The notes: generated by a model from the sequence alone, not told the origin. DNA of 64,000 bases from Grifola frondosa (GCA_001683735.1 LUGG01000023.1:930001-994000), one strand, 5' to 3'; shown: positions 43,672 through 56,086, counted from the first letter of the stretch. Numbers and translations: made by a program.

Positions 43672-45666
43672 TCACACCTCGCACTCGTCAGACGTCTTCG
43701 AGCGGCATCTCCGCAAGATTCGCCTTAGCCACATTGGCCCACGCAGGGACAGCAGTCCGGTGAACATAGCGAGGACGACCAGGAATAGCACGACACTCCC
43801 TGTCACGTAGACATTGGTGGCGTGATGGATCCAGAACAGACCCTGGGTAGATGCCACGCCCAGCGCCAACAAGAAGAAAGCCTTCGGGATGCTAAATGAC
43901 AGGGCAGTCTGCTGGAAGCCAGTAGTCTCTCGTTGAACGCCCTCCAGGAAGACAGACTATGATTAGACTATTGTTAGCAATGTTCGTGGACGGCTGTCAA
44001 GGCGTGGGTACTTACAGCTTCGGCGGCAGTCCAGTCAGCTGATCTGTGGTGCTGCACTAACAAGGCAGCGGCGAAGAGCAGCGCAAGGTCACAGAGCAGC
44101 ATGGAGATGGAGGCGATAAGCCGGGAAGTGCCCGGCGTTATGAGAAGCAGGATGTTGATTCTGAATGATGGAGACGCCAGCCAGTCAGAACGCAGTATTA
44201 CGTGCAGAACAGATGCATGCTCACGCAAGGAGTATCAAAGTCTATGCGGAGAAGAGCAGCGGTAAGTCATGGGACAAACAAAAATCAGGCCAGGAACTTA
44301 CCCATGTCGAATATAGCTTCCATTCATCACAGCATCCCGAGATGAACTGACACCAAAGGCGTCCGTACACCTGGCGGTCTATCCAAAGCGAGTTTAGGTG
44401 CTCTAGGTAGGCGTCTGGGATCCTGAAAAGCAGCGGCGAGCAAGAGGCGAAGAACCAGCCTCTGTGGCCTTCTGGGAAGTCCCTGACTGTTTGTTCCCTC
44501 GACAAACGTGCGTAGCGCTCGCCGTAGAAACCGTGGAATCTCCCAAACCCTGCGGAGAACTGATCAGAGAGAGATTTGAAGATAGATAACTGCACACTAA
44601 CAAATAGTACCCCACAGCCGGGCTAAAGATTTAAGACTCAGCATCAACAATTCCAATTATATTGAGGAACATGGAACTCACAGATCAACCATGTTGTATA
44701 ACTACTAGGCTTGCGCTCCCGCGCAGCAGTCAACAGGCGAAGGAATCGCTTGCATTCATCGGTGCCATAAGGGAATGTCGAGTTGTTTCCCGTCATTTGG
44801 TCTGGAGGCCACAACTTGAGCCACAACTGCAAAATGCTCACTTGACATAACACTGACCTCCTTGTCCATTGATGAAAATATCGATCAATTCGTCGAGGTC
44901 AAGACGGATTTGATCGATACGATGGGAAGGAAACTGTTCAAGATGGGTCCAGTAGAGATGCTCCAACATCATTCCTGCGAAAGCAATGCTGTCAACCTCG
45001 ACATACACTCGATTGTGGCGGTCGCGACGTACGGAGGTGGGCATCTGAGACAACTTCCGACAGACCTAAATCATCGGTGTCCAATTTCTCGAGCCAGAAA
45101 CATGTGCGAGGGGCATGGTCCACAAAGTAGTATTCGCACAAGTCCGTCTCGTCGTCCAGATGCAAGAACAACTCCGCAGTGGCTGGAAGGCTAATAGCCT
45201 TTTCGCAAAGCTCTTTCTTGACCACAGCAACGTAGTGCAGGATCTTCTTCTGAATCTCCGGGGAGTAGATGTAATCCGCGGTGACAATCTTCGGCGTTGA
45301 CTCGTACGCAAAGTAGGTTTGCCCCTCAGGATGTTGACAGGCTGACCAGCCTGGAGGAAGATACGTCGGCCTAGGGGAGATATATTCGTAAGCGCCAATG
45401 ACACGTCAACGGTGGGATCTTTGGGCTTACTCAGGTTCACCGGCGAAGCTGAAGAAACCCGGAGCAATGGTCGCAGACGCTGGACTAAGTCTGCAAGGTG
45501 GGGGAAATCAGTATGCGAGCACTACGGAGGGTTATGAGAACACTCACTTCTTCACGCTAGCGTATCTGCTGGACCAGGCCGGCGTGGTGGGTCGCAGCGA
45601 GTTCTGTCCGATCGATACAGACGCTGAGAGGAGTTCGAGTTCAGTATTGCACTTGAGGGAAGCCAT
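43672..45666 (-). CDS. WW-like / multi-membrane-segment family protein, member B
   Basis: Family member with a short N-terminus (MASLKCNTELELL at 45666), then KLSPASATIAPGFFSFAGEP and the clearest WW-like motif of the four: TYLPPGWSACQHPEGQTYFA followed by YESTPK. After it come LPATAELFLHLDDETDLCEY and YFVDHAPRTCFWLEKLDTDD (about 45180-45070), EHLYWTHLEQFPSHRIDQIR (about 44965-44905), PYGTDECKRFLRLL, FGRFHGFYGERYARLSREQ, RIPDAYLEHLNSLWIDRQVY (about 44425-44365) and several hydrophobic stretches (about 44160-44030 and 43900-43720). It ends in a basic tail RRILRRCRSKTSDECEV. Lacks the Ser-rich leader of C and D. No frame break in the junctions checked. Likely a membrane protein with a cytoplasmic interaction module; function unknown. 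Confidence 0.7.
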
Positions 45667-46349
45667 TTCAAGGATTGTAAGGCTGCTGGGGGAAATAACT
45701 GGATTTCTGGGTGGTTCTTATAGGTCAAAAAGGCGGGGTGGTTAGGGAGGAAAGTCACGATGTATGCTGTGCAGCGTATGTCATTGCTTTGCGTTCTTAA
45801 GCGGCGCTGTTGCGGTGCCACCTCGCCGGTCAAAAGAACGTCACGTCCAAACCCTTAATATAAAGAGAAAACGTTTTGTGCTGCCACATTTAATAAGACA
45901 TCGCCTCATTCTTCCTTTTCCTTTGTTATCGTGGGGCAAAGTTGAGACAGTATTCACAGAGGCGTGAGGTATCGGAGAGGCGGGACGAAAGTTAGCGCTC
46001 AAAATACTCACGAGGAGAACCGGGTATACCCTTCGCCGCTAAATCACCGCGACAGTTCAGCTGTGCGGTTCATCCCCGCCTCAGGGAGAGAAAGAAACCG
46101 ACACAGCGTTTGTATTTTTTCTGCAGGCGTGCTCGCTTTGCCTTCATGCTTCTATTAGGTACGGACATCGCAATTAATGGCAACGGATATTTTCGCTGAG
46201 GGCCACACATGTTGGCCTTAACGCCGACATCGTCGGATTTCGCCATCGGAAGACATCATTGATTCTTTCTGTGTTAAGGGAAATACAAACCCGAAGGCGC
46301 TAAGATAGTTGGGCTCGACTCCCGCTCCTCAACGTGAGCATCTTCAAGA
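45667..46349. other. Intergenic, no supported gene
   Basis: Shared upstream region of family member B and the first small paralog. The box AAGGCGCTAA near 46295 recurs before the second paralog. Confidence 0.4.
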
Positions 46350-46357
46350 TATATAAG
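46350..46357 (+). promoter_or_regulatory. TATA box of small paralog 1
   Basis: TATATAAG lies about 50 bp before the start codon. The second paralog has TATAAG at the same distance. Confidence 0.55.
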
Positions 46358-46405
46358 TATCCAGCCTAGCCAGCCTCGAAGACTCTCGTCTCCTTCATCG
46401 CAACC

Positions 46406-46862
46406 ATGTCCACTGCAGAAACAGCCACAGTCCCAGACCAACCTCAGCCCGCGGACGTGCATGTCAAGTACGTATACTTGCTCCGTGTGCACACTGCACA
46501 GCCTGGGTCCGGGTTCACGAGATGCGTGTACTAATCGCACCGATCGTAGAGACGCGGAATCAAAATTGCATCCGGAAGGTTCGACAAAGAAAGCAGACCA
46601 GACGCAACCTTCCCCAAGGTCAGTGCTGAGCCTTTCGAAAGTTTATAACGAATAACATTCAATGCCCTAGACCTGCACCAGCTTCATTGCCCAGGTAGTT
46701 TGTCCTGCGTAATGCTATCCAAATGATGTACCGAGCGTCTTCTCTTACAGCGATGACACAGACGACGAAGGCGAGGACGAGTTTCGGTCTCGGGGCCCGG
46801 TCAGCCATGCGGTGAGCGGTGGACCTCGGGGGACAAAGGGTCAAAGTGGTCGCCCCAAATGA
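46406..46862 (+). CDS. Small disordered protein, tandem paralog 1
   Basis: Unknown 88-aa protein. Four exons: 46406-46467, 46550-46618, 46671-46694 (24 nt) and 46751-46862, all joining in frame. The N-terminus reads MSTAETATVPDQPQPADVHV; the middle is Lys/Ser-rich, followed by RPAPASLPS from the 24-nt exon. The acidic block DDTDDEGEDEFRSRGP leads to VSHAVSGGPRG and a basic tail. No domain or membrane segment. Same exon-phase pattern and closing motif (RGP..HAV.G) as its neighbour at 47.3 kb, so the gene model supports itself. Confidence 0.7.
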
Positions 46863-47215
46863 ACGATCGTCAGTGTACTTTGTCACGGTAGTGTCAGTGG
46901 TCCGGATGTGAACTTCATGCGAAGGGCAGTTAATTAACGATTCATGCAGGACTTGTAGGATATGCATAATATCTGTGCGGAAATAAGCAGAGGCGCTACT
47001 GTACCTTTCAATGAACAAAGACTTCTTCATCCCGCTATGCGGAAGGTTTGACAAAGAACCGATAATATGTGGCGTCAAAGACGATACAGTTTCAAGTCGA
47101 TTGGTGTAGCGCCTACGCAGCTCAGAATTTAGTTTTCTCGCGAGAAGTGACACGGGCGCCATCAAGGCGCTAAAATTGTTTGTGTAATCCCGTTCAGTGT
47201 TAGGACTAACCATCA
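46863..47215. other. Spacer between the tandem small paralogs
   Basis: About 350 bp. The box AAGGCGCTAA near 47164 matches the one before paralog 1. No other gene. Confidence 0.4.
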
Positions 47216-47221
47216 TATAAG
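47216..47221 (+). promoter_or_regulatory. TATA box of small paralog 2
   Basis: TATAAG 52 bp before the start codon, matching the spacing in paralog 1. Confidence 0.55.
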
Positions 47222-47267
47222 TAGGCCACATCACGGTAGCGTGAGAGCAAACCCCATCACTGTAATA

Positions 47268-47787
47268 ATGTCCACTGAGGGATTATCAGTCACCCAGCAG
47301 CCCGAGGAGGGCCCCGTGGATATACCACATGTCGAGTACGCATGCTTGCTCCGGTCTGCGCGGCGCCTGCCAGCTATGACCCGGCGTATGGAACTAATCA
47401 ATCCAATGTCAGAGACGCTGGCTCTGTTGCGGATGCCAACGCTCAAGTGACGGAGACCCAGCCAGAGAGCCCACAGCCACAACGTTCTGGTACTTCTCCG
47501 AGGTCAGTGATGATCCTTCTCCTAGCTCGCACCCGAGTAACACCCACCTTAGCCCGACATCAACCCCGCTGCCCAAGTATACTTTCTCTGCTGTGCTATA
47601 TGGTTCACGCTGAATTCCTCACCCCAGTGATGAACCAGACGAGTTGGATGAATTCGATGGCTTTATTGTCCGTGGCCCAATAGACCATGCGGTCCGTGGA
47701 GTCCGAAGCCCGAAGCCGAAGCCGAAGCCGAGCCGCCGATCAAAGCAGGCGAGCAGAGTAAAAAGGATGGACAGACGACTCAGTTGA
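47268..47787 (+). CDS. Small disordered protein, tandem paralog 2
   Basis: Unknown 113-aa protein, tandem duplicate of the 46.4-kb gene. Exons 47268-47335, 47413-47502, 47553-47576 (24 nt) and 47628-47787, with the same splice phases and the same 24-nt third exon (reading SPTSTPLP). The N-terminus is MSTEGLSVTQQPEEGPVDIP; the acidic block DEPDELDEFDGFIVRGP is followed by IDHAVRGVR, a KPKPKPK run and a very basic tail ending RRLS. Acidic then basic charge blocks suggest a nucleic-acid or chromatin contact, but that is a guess. Sequence has diverged strongly outside the RGP..HAV core. Confidence 0.7.
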
Positions 47788-48049
47788 ACGAAGCAGGGCG
47801 CCCTGCTTAATGATCGCCGGCATCAGAGAGTGCGTAGGGCCGTAACAGCAATCATAGTACATCGAATTGACGCAAAGAGACAGTCGATGATTTAGGACAG
47901 TAATAGCTACAGGGTAATGCATATAGGGCGCATCTATAGGGCTATGTCAGAAAAGATGAGAACTTCGGCAATAAGAGGAAAGCATGTACGATAGACATAC
48001 TATATGTGTAGGAATGACCGATGGTATAGTTAAAGTTTTTTGACTCTGA

Positions 48050-51000
48050 TCAAACTTCACCACGCCCTGGCGCCGCGGCAGAGGGTTCCGTGCAGTTAGG
48101 TCGAAAAGCTCCCCACAGTCGTGCTTTCCCCACCTTCTCCCTGGCATTTGAGGATATACGCGTCAGCATATCGAGAATTACCGCCTGGGCAGAGACCTCG
48201 GAGCCCTCCCACGCGGTATAGATGCACCAGACGATGAGGATCGCGACAGCGATCCACGCCGTGGCGGTCATGTAGATAGCAGGGGCGTCGTGCGTGCCGA
48301 AGAAACACTCGAAAGAGAACGCCAGAAGGAATGTGATCATCCTACGATTGGGACGCAAGATGCGTCGTTGTCAACAAGCAACACCGTACCATGACATCAG
48401 ATAACATACCCCCACATGAGTAAGGCATATGGAAGACTGTAGATGATCGCGAGCGTCTCCAAGCCCAGCGTAGGATGTCTCCTCGTTACGAGGAACGTCA
48501 CCTAAACAGCATAATGAGCGGATGGGTACGGTGCCAATGGAGAGCGGGCGTCATACAGCGTCGGCAGCGGTATCTTTTGGCTTGACGCGATGCTGTCGGA
48601 CAAGCAACAGGCCCAGGATGATACTCCCAATACTAGTCACTATCGATAGGTAGCTGCTGATCTGTGCCGGGGTACGGTTACCATTGTCATTATCGACGCT
48701 TGGGATTGCCAAGAATGCGACATTCGCGTTCAGCAATACCGTGGACTGTGGTGGTTGAAAATTAAATGCCGCATCATCATGGCCAACGCAGTAAGTAGTT
48801 GCAACGCACATATAGTATGAACTCTTGCCACTCGTTCTGCAATTTCCCAATAAAGTGGCTCCATGGCAGGAAGGCTATGACCCCATCGACCCAGATCTTC
48901 TCCAGGCCTCGGAGATGCACTTTCGGTGCATTGAAGAAAATCGGAGAGAGTATATAAATGAGGGGCGTCCGCGACTTTAATTCCCCATAGACGCTTTGGT
49001 CTCTACTCATGCGTGCATGAGGTTGTCCATGAAAATCCAGGTACCTTTGGTGTGCTATGTTGGTGATGCCTCAGCGTCAGAAACTCGTCGAGAATTCTGA
49101 GATAGACGCACCGAATGTATACATCAGACGTCCTGACACCAATTCTTCAAATTGGGATTCAGATACAAGTCAATGGATAGGCTCACCTACTAAGGCAGTC
49201 GTGTAAGCGCTATCTCTTAGCGCTAAAATAAAGAACTTCAGTAATTTGCCCATGCTGCAGCCTCGCTGCATGACACTGACATTTTGCTTTCTTAACGAGG
49301 CCTAACATCCTGTGCAACTCATCAGAGCTATACAGGGCCGTAGTGGTCACGGATGTCATAGCGCCTGTCAGATGTTAGGGTCACCGTCAGTGTACTGGAA
49401 TCGCCACTCACCGATGTTCGCATACATTATGATGCCAATTAACTGGTCGAATGCATCCGCAGGTATCTCGTGAGGGTAAGGAAACATTTCCATGTGTTGC
49501 CTGAATCGCAAGACATGGCTCAGAGTGGAGAAACTGATATGCACTTTGGTTCAGCTGTGTAGATAATACAAGCGCAGAGACACGTACCAAGGATGGACAA
49601 AAATATACCAATAACGGCCTTCGATTAGATGTTCTGGGAAAATCGTTAGCAACTTATCGCGGCTATGAACGTGGGCAAGAATATACTTAGGTGAGAAGGC
49701 ACTCTTTCGCAAGTCAACTCTTGCACTTCTGAATCCCGGGATGCATCGAAATCTTGAATCCAGAACAATGTCCGGGTGGAGTGGTCAACAAAAATAAAAC
49801 ACCAATTATACCCGCCACTGATTTTCCTCTCCTCCAAGTCCAGCACGAGTTCCGCCCCATCCGGTAGTTCTATGTTCTCTTCAAGTGCCATGTCATAGAC
49901 GAGGTCAGCAAACTGGATTAACTCGACAAAAGTTCTCTGGTCGCAGATGTTTGCATCTGTGTATATTCGCTGGATATATGACATTATGACACAACTTCTG
50001 CACGGTCAACAGAAGATTGCTCACTCTTTCGGGGTGGTAGAAGTAGAGGGCGCCTGCAGGATGCGTGCATGAGACCCAGCCCACAGGAACATCTTCCCTG
50101 TGATTCATTTAGCTGCAATAAAAACTAGAATACGGTGCAAAGAACCTACATAGAGAAAGACGTCGTTGTGGCTGGTATCATGCATACCGAATCCTTCATC
50201 TCGCTAATGATGTCGCAGACAAATAAGAGAAATCCTTTCAACAGGGATCTCACACTCACATAGTGAGCCCTCTGTCGTAACGCGGCACACACATGATCGG
50301 ATAGATTTCATTCCTCGGACTTTGAGGCGGGAATTGTTGGATAGGCGTCAAAATGCCACCTGTAGGCATCGTCATAGTCTGCTGGCTTCCTGGAACTGGA
50401 GTAGTAGGATATGGCAGCTCTATTGTTGACTGCAGTGAGGCGGGTGACGGCACACGTGAATGTGAGCGCGAACGCGCTGCTTGAACTGTGGCCCTCGACG
50501 CGACTCGTGTGATCCCACGCGCCGACGCCCGCACCGTCGGGAGCGCATCCTGACGATGCGGCGCAACAATGGAACGGCGTTCGAGACCATATTCGCTTAC
50601 AGACGCAATATCATGCGAGGACCGTGAGGCGTTCGGAAGGTACCCGGGGTGTAGGTGAAGATGCTCCGGGACGCGTGGACGCTCTTGCGGTGTGAAGGAA
50701 CCCATAGATATGGGGCGCACAGGCAGCTGTTCTACGTGCAGTAGATCGCCAGAGTTCAGATCGCCTAGGTGGAAGTCCTGAGCAGATCGAGGCCTCCTGC
50801 TTGCACAAAATGTTACTCGCTCTGCTTCGCCCGCCTTCCGAACGCCTCTCAACATCGATGATGATCTGCTCCCTGGTGGCCTTTTCTCCGGAAGACTCAG
50901 ATCGCTCTTCTTGAAGGGATCCTTTCTCGTGCCCCTCCCAAAAGATCTCAACCGGAAAATTTGGCGCTTGACATACAGCCATATGAGAACCAGACGTCGC

Positions 51001-51062
51001 AGAGAATAGAACGGAGACCGTAAGAGAGCCCACAAACACCGTAATAGCGACGCAGAGAACAT
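48050..51062 (-). CDS. WW-like / multi-membrane-segment family protein, member C
   Basis: The most complete member. The first exon (51062 to about 50260) codes a basic amphipathic start (LRRLVLIWLYVKRQI) and a Ser/Arg/Pro-rich leader containing RASARGITRVASRAT. Then follow the WW-like REDVPVGWVSCTHPAGALYF (about 50100), LPDGAELVLDLEERKISGGY with NWCFIFVDHSTRTLFWIQDF (about 49870-49750), RYWYIFVHP (about 49600), RQHMEMFPYPHEIPADAF (about 49500-49440), SSDELHRMLGLVKKAK (about 49330-49280), FFNAPKVHLRGLEKIWVDGV and FIGKLQNEWQEFILY (about 48930-48810), STVLLNANVAFLAIPSVD and ISSYLSIVTSIGSIILGLLL (about 48745-48600), LGLETLAIIYSLPYALLMWG (about 48460) and the last membrane stretch ending at 48050. 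No frame break noticed. It is divergent from copy D across 1.6 kb. Function unknown. Confidence 0.72.
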
Positions 51063-52703
51063 AGCCGCAGACCTAGACGATGCGTGAATGTCGAACCTTT
51101 AGGGCTGTGCGAGTCAATGGCAGCTTAACGCTTGCCGCATGTCTCATACTCTCATGAGGGTCACGCCGAAAGGCGCCTCCCTCCCACCTACCTCCGAGTG
51201 TACGTGTTAGAAATCATCTAGACCACATGAATATGTTGCCAGGATATGCTCAGAGATAGGGCCTGCTAGAGAGAAGCCTTGTACGTCGAACAGTGACACG
51301 ACAATATAGAGATCTCTGATTGTCCCGCATAAGTATCATAGCAGTTCTGGCATAGATCACAATCGCATAAAGATTCGGATCGCAATGTTCGACAAAATGT
51401 ACCAGCGAGATTCGAAAAATCAAAAGAGAACTGCTCGAGGATTGTCACGGAATACAACCACGCGAGGTTCACGACCAGAAGAGAGGAAGATGCTGAGAGA
51501 GGAGGGGAAATTGATCTTTAAGATGGAGATTTCAATAAGTATTTATTTTACCAGGTAAGTGGGTTAGCGGAGCTGCCGGCAACGCCCGAATTTGCCCCTA
51601 AAAGGCAATAATCAGATAAGTACCCGGATATTAATTAATGTGGTGTTGACTTAAACGTGGAAGACTTCTACACGGAACAATATTGGACTCTTGACTGCGC
51701 ATCGTATTGTGCTTATATATCATGAGACTGAGGTGAGTAGGTTACTGTGTAAGTGGTATTAAGGCCGGTCATCATAGTATAGGGCCTGACTCTAACACAG
51801 CATTTCCCCTAGGCCGTCTACCACATTATATTATGCATTCACCAGTCTTGACACTGTGTTGGTAACAAATTATGCACTCCAGATAGTAGCGATCGGACTG
51901 CCCGAAATTTTGAGCGGATGTCCAAAGTATGTACTGTCAACCTCGACATTGCAGTTTCTCGTGCTCACTATATGGTATCACTTTTTTCTAGAAGTGATAG
52001 TGTTCATCTCGCCGTCAGGCCACAAGATGGACGCCATCACTCTAACACTGGCAGATGGTGATAATTCAACGTTCAACGTTGAACAATCACTGCTTTTACA
52101 TGCTGTCTGTTAGATGAGGACCGCCTCTCATGAGGCGCGGATGCGTGGAATATATTTGCTGACTGTGATCCATCTTGGCCACGTCGGTCCTAGGTATGCA
52201 CCATGGCCACACTTTCTCTTTCCCGCACATGAACCTCACGTAAGTAATACTGACGGGCATGGGCATTTATACAGCGCTGGGTTTTGTTATGAGTGGTCCT
52301 CAATGTGGATCTTGACATGATACGACCAATTGATGACTCCAATCTATGTCATCAGATGATTCTTTCTCATATATGTGGAAATTTATTGCAACAAATCCAA
52401 ATATTCGACCGTTCGACGGTCAAGGTCAACGTTGAACAATTTATTTTTCTTCTGCGGGCGATGATTTTCTCTGAGAAATCACAGCCACAGTGGCAACGAA
52501 CTGCAAGCGCGTCAATCTCTAATCTTGCTGTTTTCTACCGCGAACTTTTTCGTCTAACAGTTCTGATAAGATGACAGATGGCCTCATGGCAGCTGCTTTG
52601 AGCTATGTACCGGCCGACAAGCAAGGAGTCATTCTCATCCATGTATTTGAGCTCGGACAGCCAGCAGATCTTCTAATATTGTCCTGTCTACTGATCTGCG
52701 GCT
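51063..52703. other. Intergenic region between divergent copies C and D
   Basis: About 1.6 kb containing the upstream regions of both copies. Short plus-strand frames of 68-114 codons have no domain. The motif CAACGTTGAACAAT occurs twice (about 52074 and 52427). Confidence 0.4.
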
Positions 52704-55700
52704 ATGTCCTCTGTACCAACAATACGGTCTGTGTTGGCTCTCTTAAGAAGCCTATTATCCTCGAGGCCTGCTTCTTATTCACTACGGCGGCTGGTGCTCT
52801 TCTGGCTCTTTCTGAAGCGACAATTTCGCTGGCTGAGGTCTTTCAGAGGAGTCTCGAGAGGTGGTCCACCAAAGGGCGGGATCGGACGGTCAGCACGAAA
52901 ATCATCGAGGAATGAGTCGCCTGAGGTGCCGAGGTGTGTTCGGGATGTAAGCGAAGCAGGGCGGGTCACGATATGTGCAAGTCGGAGGCCCCATTCAACT
53001 GTCGATCTCCGCCTGTCCTCCCCCAGCTCCCCGGGTCTCCTGCAAGCAGAGCAGCAGCAATCGCCACAGCGCCCCGTCTCGTTGATCTCGTTGAGTTCTT
53101 TCTCGCCCTTGGGCACCCTTTCTCCGCACTCGCCCCGCTCTCCCCGCTCTGGCGAGATGCTCCACCCGTACTCGTTCGCAGATGCGGGCGCATCCAGATC
53201 CGACATCGCGATCAGCGTCATCTCAGGCTCTACGAGCGAAAAAAACAATGGCCGCCGCACGAGCATCGCTTCGCGCCGCCACGATGCGCTCCCTACTTCA
53301 CGGGCCACTGCGCGTGGGATCACGCGTGTTGCGTCGAGGGCGACGACCCGCGGGGCACGTACCCGCTCGCACTCTCGTGCGCCGTCACGCAGTCCTCGTC
53401 CGTCTTTCATCGATCTGCCCTATTCCGCCGCGGGTAGCCAAGCATCGGGGAGCCAGCGGACTGTGGCGGTGCCTGCAGGCGATGTTGCGGTCCATGCAGC
53501 AGCTGCAGCAGGAGGGACACGAGGCCAGATATTTATCCCATCATGGTTGTACCACGATACGACCGAGGCATAACCATGTGCGTATGAACTTATCGTCTGC
53601 GGGCGTTTCTCTTATATGGAAGTCATATGTAGCCAGATGATCGATGATCCGGATTGCATGGTCCCAGCGATGACGCTGCAGTATTCTTTGTACGTCTTTA
53701 TTTTACATGGTGGCGAAGCTTGGGCTGATGGAAACACAGGGAGAACGTACCATCGGGGTGGGAAGCATGTACGCATCCCGAAGGTGCTCTTTACTTTTAT
53801 CACCAGGAGAGGGTGAGCTTTTTATTGCCGACAATGGCATGGGCATACCATAGCTTATTGTTCTGTCTTATTAGCGAATATATACCGATGCTAATATATG
53901 CGATGCAATATCCTCGACGAGCTCAACCGATTCGCGGATCTCATCGACATCATGGTGCACGAGGAGGGCATCATATTACCACCCGCCTACGAACTGGTTC
54001 TAGAATTGGAGGAGAGAAAATTGAGCGGGGGATATAATTGGTGCTATTACTTCGTCGATCACCGGAGCCGTGCTCTATTCTGGATCCAAGATTTTGATGC
54101 TTCTTATGATTCGGAGTTGCAGGAGGTGAAGTGTAAGCTATTGCCTGCGCACATGAGTATGTTTTGAGGCGTCAATCATAAGCGTTGCTGATAGCGACTC
54201 CCTCAGAACACCACATTGAGGGTCGTTATTGGTACATTATCCACCCATGTTTGGTACGTGTTGATGCTGAGCCCTTGGCTGAGACGGCTAACTGGATTAC
54301 ATCTGCAGGCTTCAAACGACTGAATTCCTGGGTGTGGTTAGGCAGCATTTAGATATGTTTCCGCACAATCACAAGATATCGGAAGATACCTTTACTCTAC
54401 TAATGGGCCTATTACTTCACGCCAATATCGGTGAGTAGATGCCGAAGTCTGGACTTTTCCATCCTTCAACCTCGTTCTTCAGACAGGATGACGTCTTTGA
54501 CGTCTACAGTTGCTCACAATGCTGAGGACCTGCACAGGATGTTAGGTCTTGTTAAAATCGCAAAGTGTAAGTGCTACCTTTTTACTTTCATATTAATGTG
54601 GTGATAGTTTTGCTCTCAAGCAATCGGAAATAGCGAGTATGCTACTTGTATAGTAGGTGAGCGTACTTCCAACTGCCTTATATATTCATGCTGAATATCT
54701 CCGTGTAAGGACGGCTGATGTATACCTTTGGTATGTTATTCCAATGGCGTCGTACGCCATTCATTGAATTCTATTGGCGTAGCCCATGAAAGATTCCTCA
54801 ATTTTGCCGGATTGCCCCATGCGCGCCTTAGCAGAGATCAAAATGTCTTCCACGAGCGGAGGCATCGCACCCCGCTCATTCGTGTGCTTTCTCTGCTCTT
54901 CTTCAATGCGCCGAAGGTGCACCTCAGAGGTTTAGAAAGATCTGGATTGACGGGATTATTGCTGTTCAACCGTGGAGCCAATTTATCGGAAGCTGCAAAA
55001 CGAATGGCAAGAATTCGTCCTCTACGTAAGTCGCTTTCCCGATAATGACCAGGGTGAACACTCACGTCTGGAATGATAGTCTACCGTCTTACTGAATGCA
55101 AATGTCGCATTCCTCGCCATTCCGGTGTCAGCAATATGAACTCCGGGAGAACCCCGGCACAAGTTAGCAGCTATCTGTCCGTTGTGACGAGTGTCGGGAG
55201 TATCATCTTAGGATTTTGCTGGTAAGGCAACATCGTGTGAAGCCGAAAGATACCGCAAAGGAGGCTGTATGCTATTTACCTAAATCTGTTTTCTTGCCGT
55301 TTACTAAGACTTTCTCCAGGTTACGTTTCTGACAAACAGACGTCATCCTACACTGGGTTTGGAGACACTCGCGATCATCTACAGTCTTCCATACGCCCTC
55401 CTCATGTGGGCGTACGTCATCCAGAGTCATACAGCAGTGCAGATTGCTGACTATATTCATTACGCCGCAGCATGATCACATTTCTTCTGGCGTTCGCTTT
55501 CGAGTGTTTCTTCGACACGGATGACGTCGCTCCATCTACATGACCGGCGCAACATGTATTGCCGTCGCGATCCTCGTCATCTGGTGCATCTACACTGCGT
55601 GGGAGAGCGGCGAGGTCTCCGCAGGGAGACGATGTTCAGCCTTCTTGAGCGTGTATCCTCAACGATGAAGGAGAAGAGGGAAAAGGCGTGGTGTTGGAAT

Positions 55701-55814
55701 GTCTTCCAACCTCATGTCGATGAACCTCTGCCCACCATCAGTTGTTTGATCGGGGAGCCTTTGCATATTGGTTTTCGTTTTCGACATGGGACGTCTATTG
55801 TGAACATTCGCTAG
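52704..55814 (+). pseudogene. WW-like / multi-membrane-segment family, member D (decayed)
   Basis: Plus-strand relative closest to C. The leader exon (52704-53573, SLRRLVLFWLFLKRQF, ATARGITRVASRAT) is open for 289 codons. Then come the WW-like ENVPSGWEACTHPEGALYFY (about 53743-53805), LPPAYELVLELEERKLSGGY and NWCYYFVDHRSRALFWIQDF (about 53975-54095), RQHLDMFPHNHKISEDTF, EDLHRMLGLVKIAK, LPHARLSRDQNVFHE, FFNAPKVHLRGLE, STVLLNANVAFLAIP and LGLETLAIIYSLPYALLMW. Frame breaks occur near 54934 (A run one short: GLE to KIWIDG), 54990 (A run one short: FIG to KLQNEWQEF), about 55130 (after FLAIP) and about 55620 (before ETMFSLLERVSS). With this many breaks in one copy, and an intact sister, it is probably a pseudogene, although some breaks may be sequence errors. 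Confidence 0.65.
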
Positions 55815-56085
55815 TTATTCCTCGGTTGCACGTATTAGTCTCATTCAACTCATTTTGCACGTTGTATCGCATTATTTTCTGTAGTCCACAACCATCTCGT
55901 AACATCATCGTTTTCATACGTTTTGGTAAAATCAGCACGATCTCTTTTGCACGCCCTCAGTACGGTCGCATACCATCGTCCCCAACCCGCCCATGTACGG
56001 TGGTTTACTAATCGTAGAATACCGCGTCCGATGTATGTAGTAAGCCACTTTCCTGTCAGAAGCCCATCCTCCTCCTCTGCTGCTC
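55815..56085. other. Spacer before the duplicated segment
   Basis: Not shared with the source region at 28.1 kb. No gene seen. Confidence 0.35.
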
Positions 56086-56086
56086 T

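Noticed and set aside
52068..52440. Repeated CAACGTTGAACAAT motif as an operator
   Set aside because: Only two copies, 350 bp apart, with no further conservation seen.
52775..53410. Minus-strand 211-codon frame
   Set aside because: Antisense shadow of the Ser-rich leader of family copy D.
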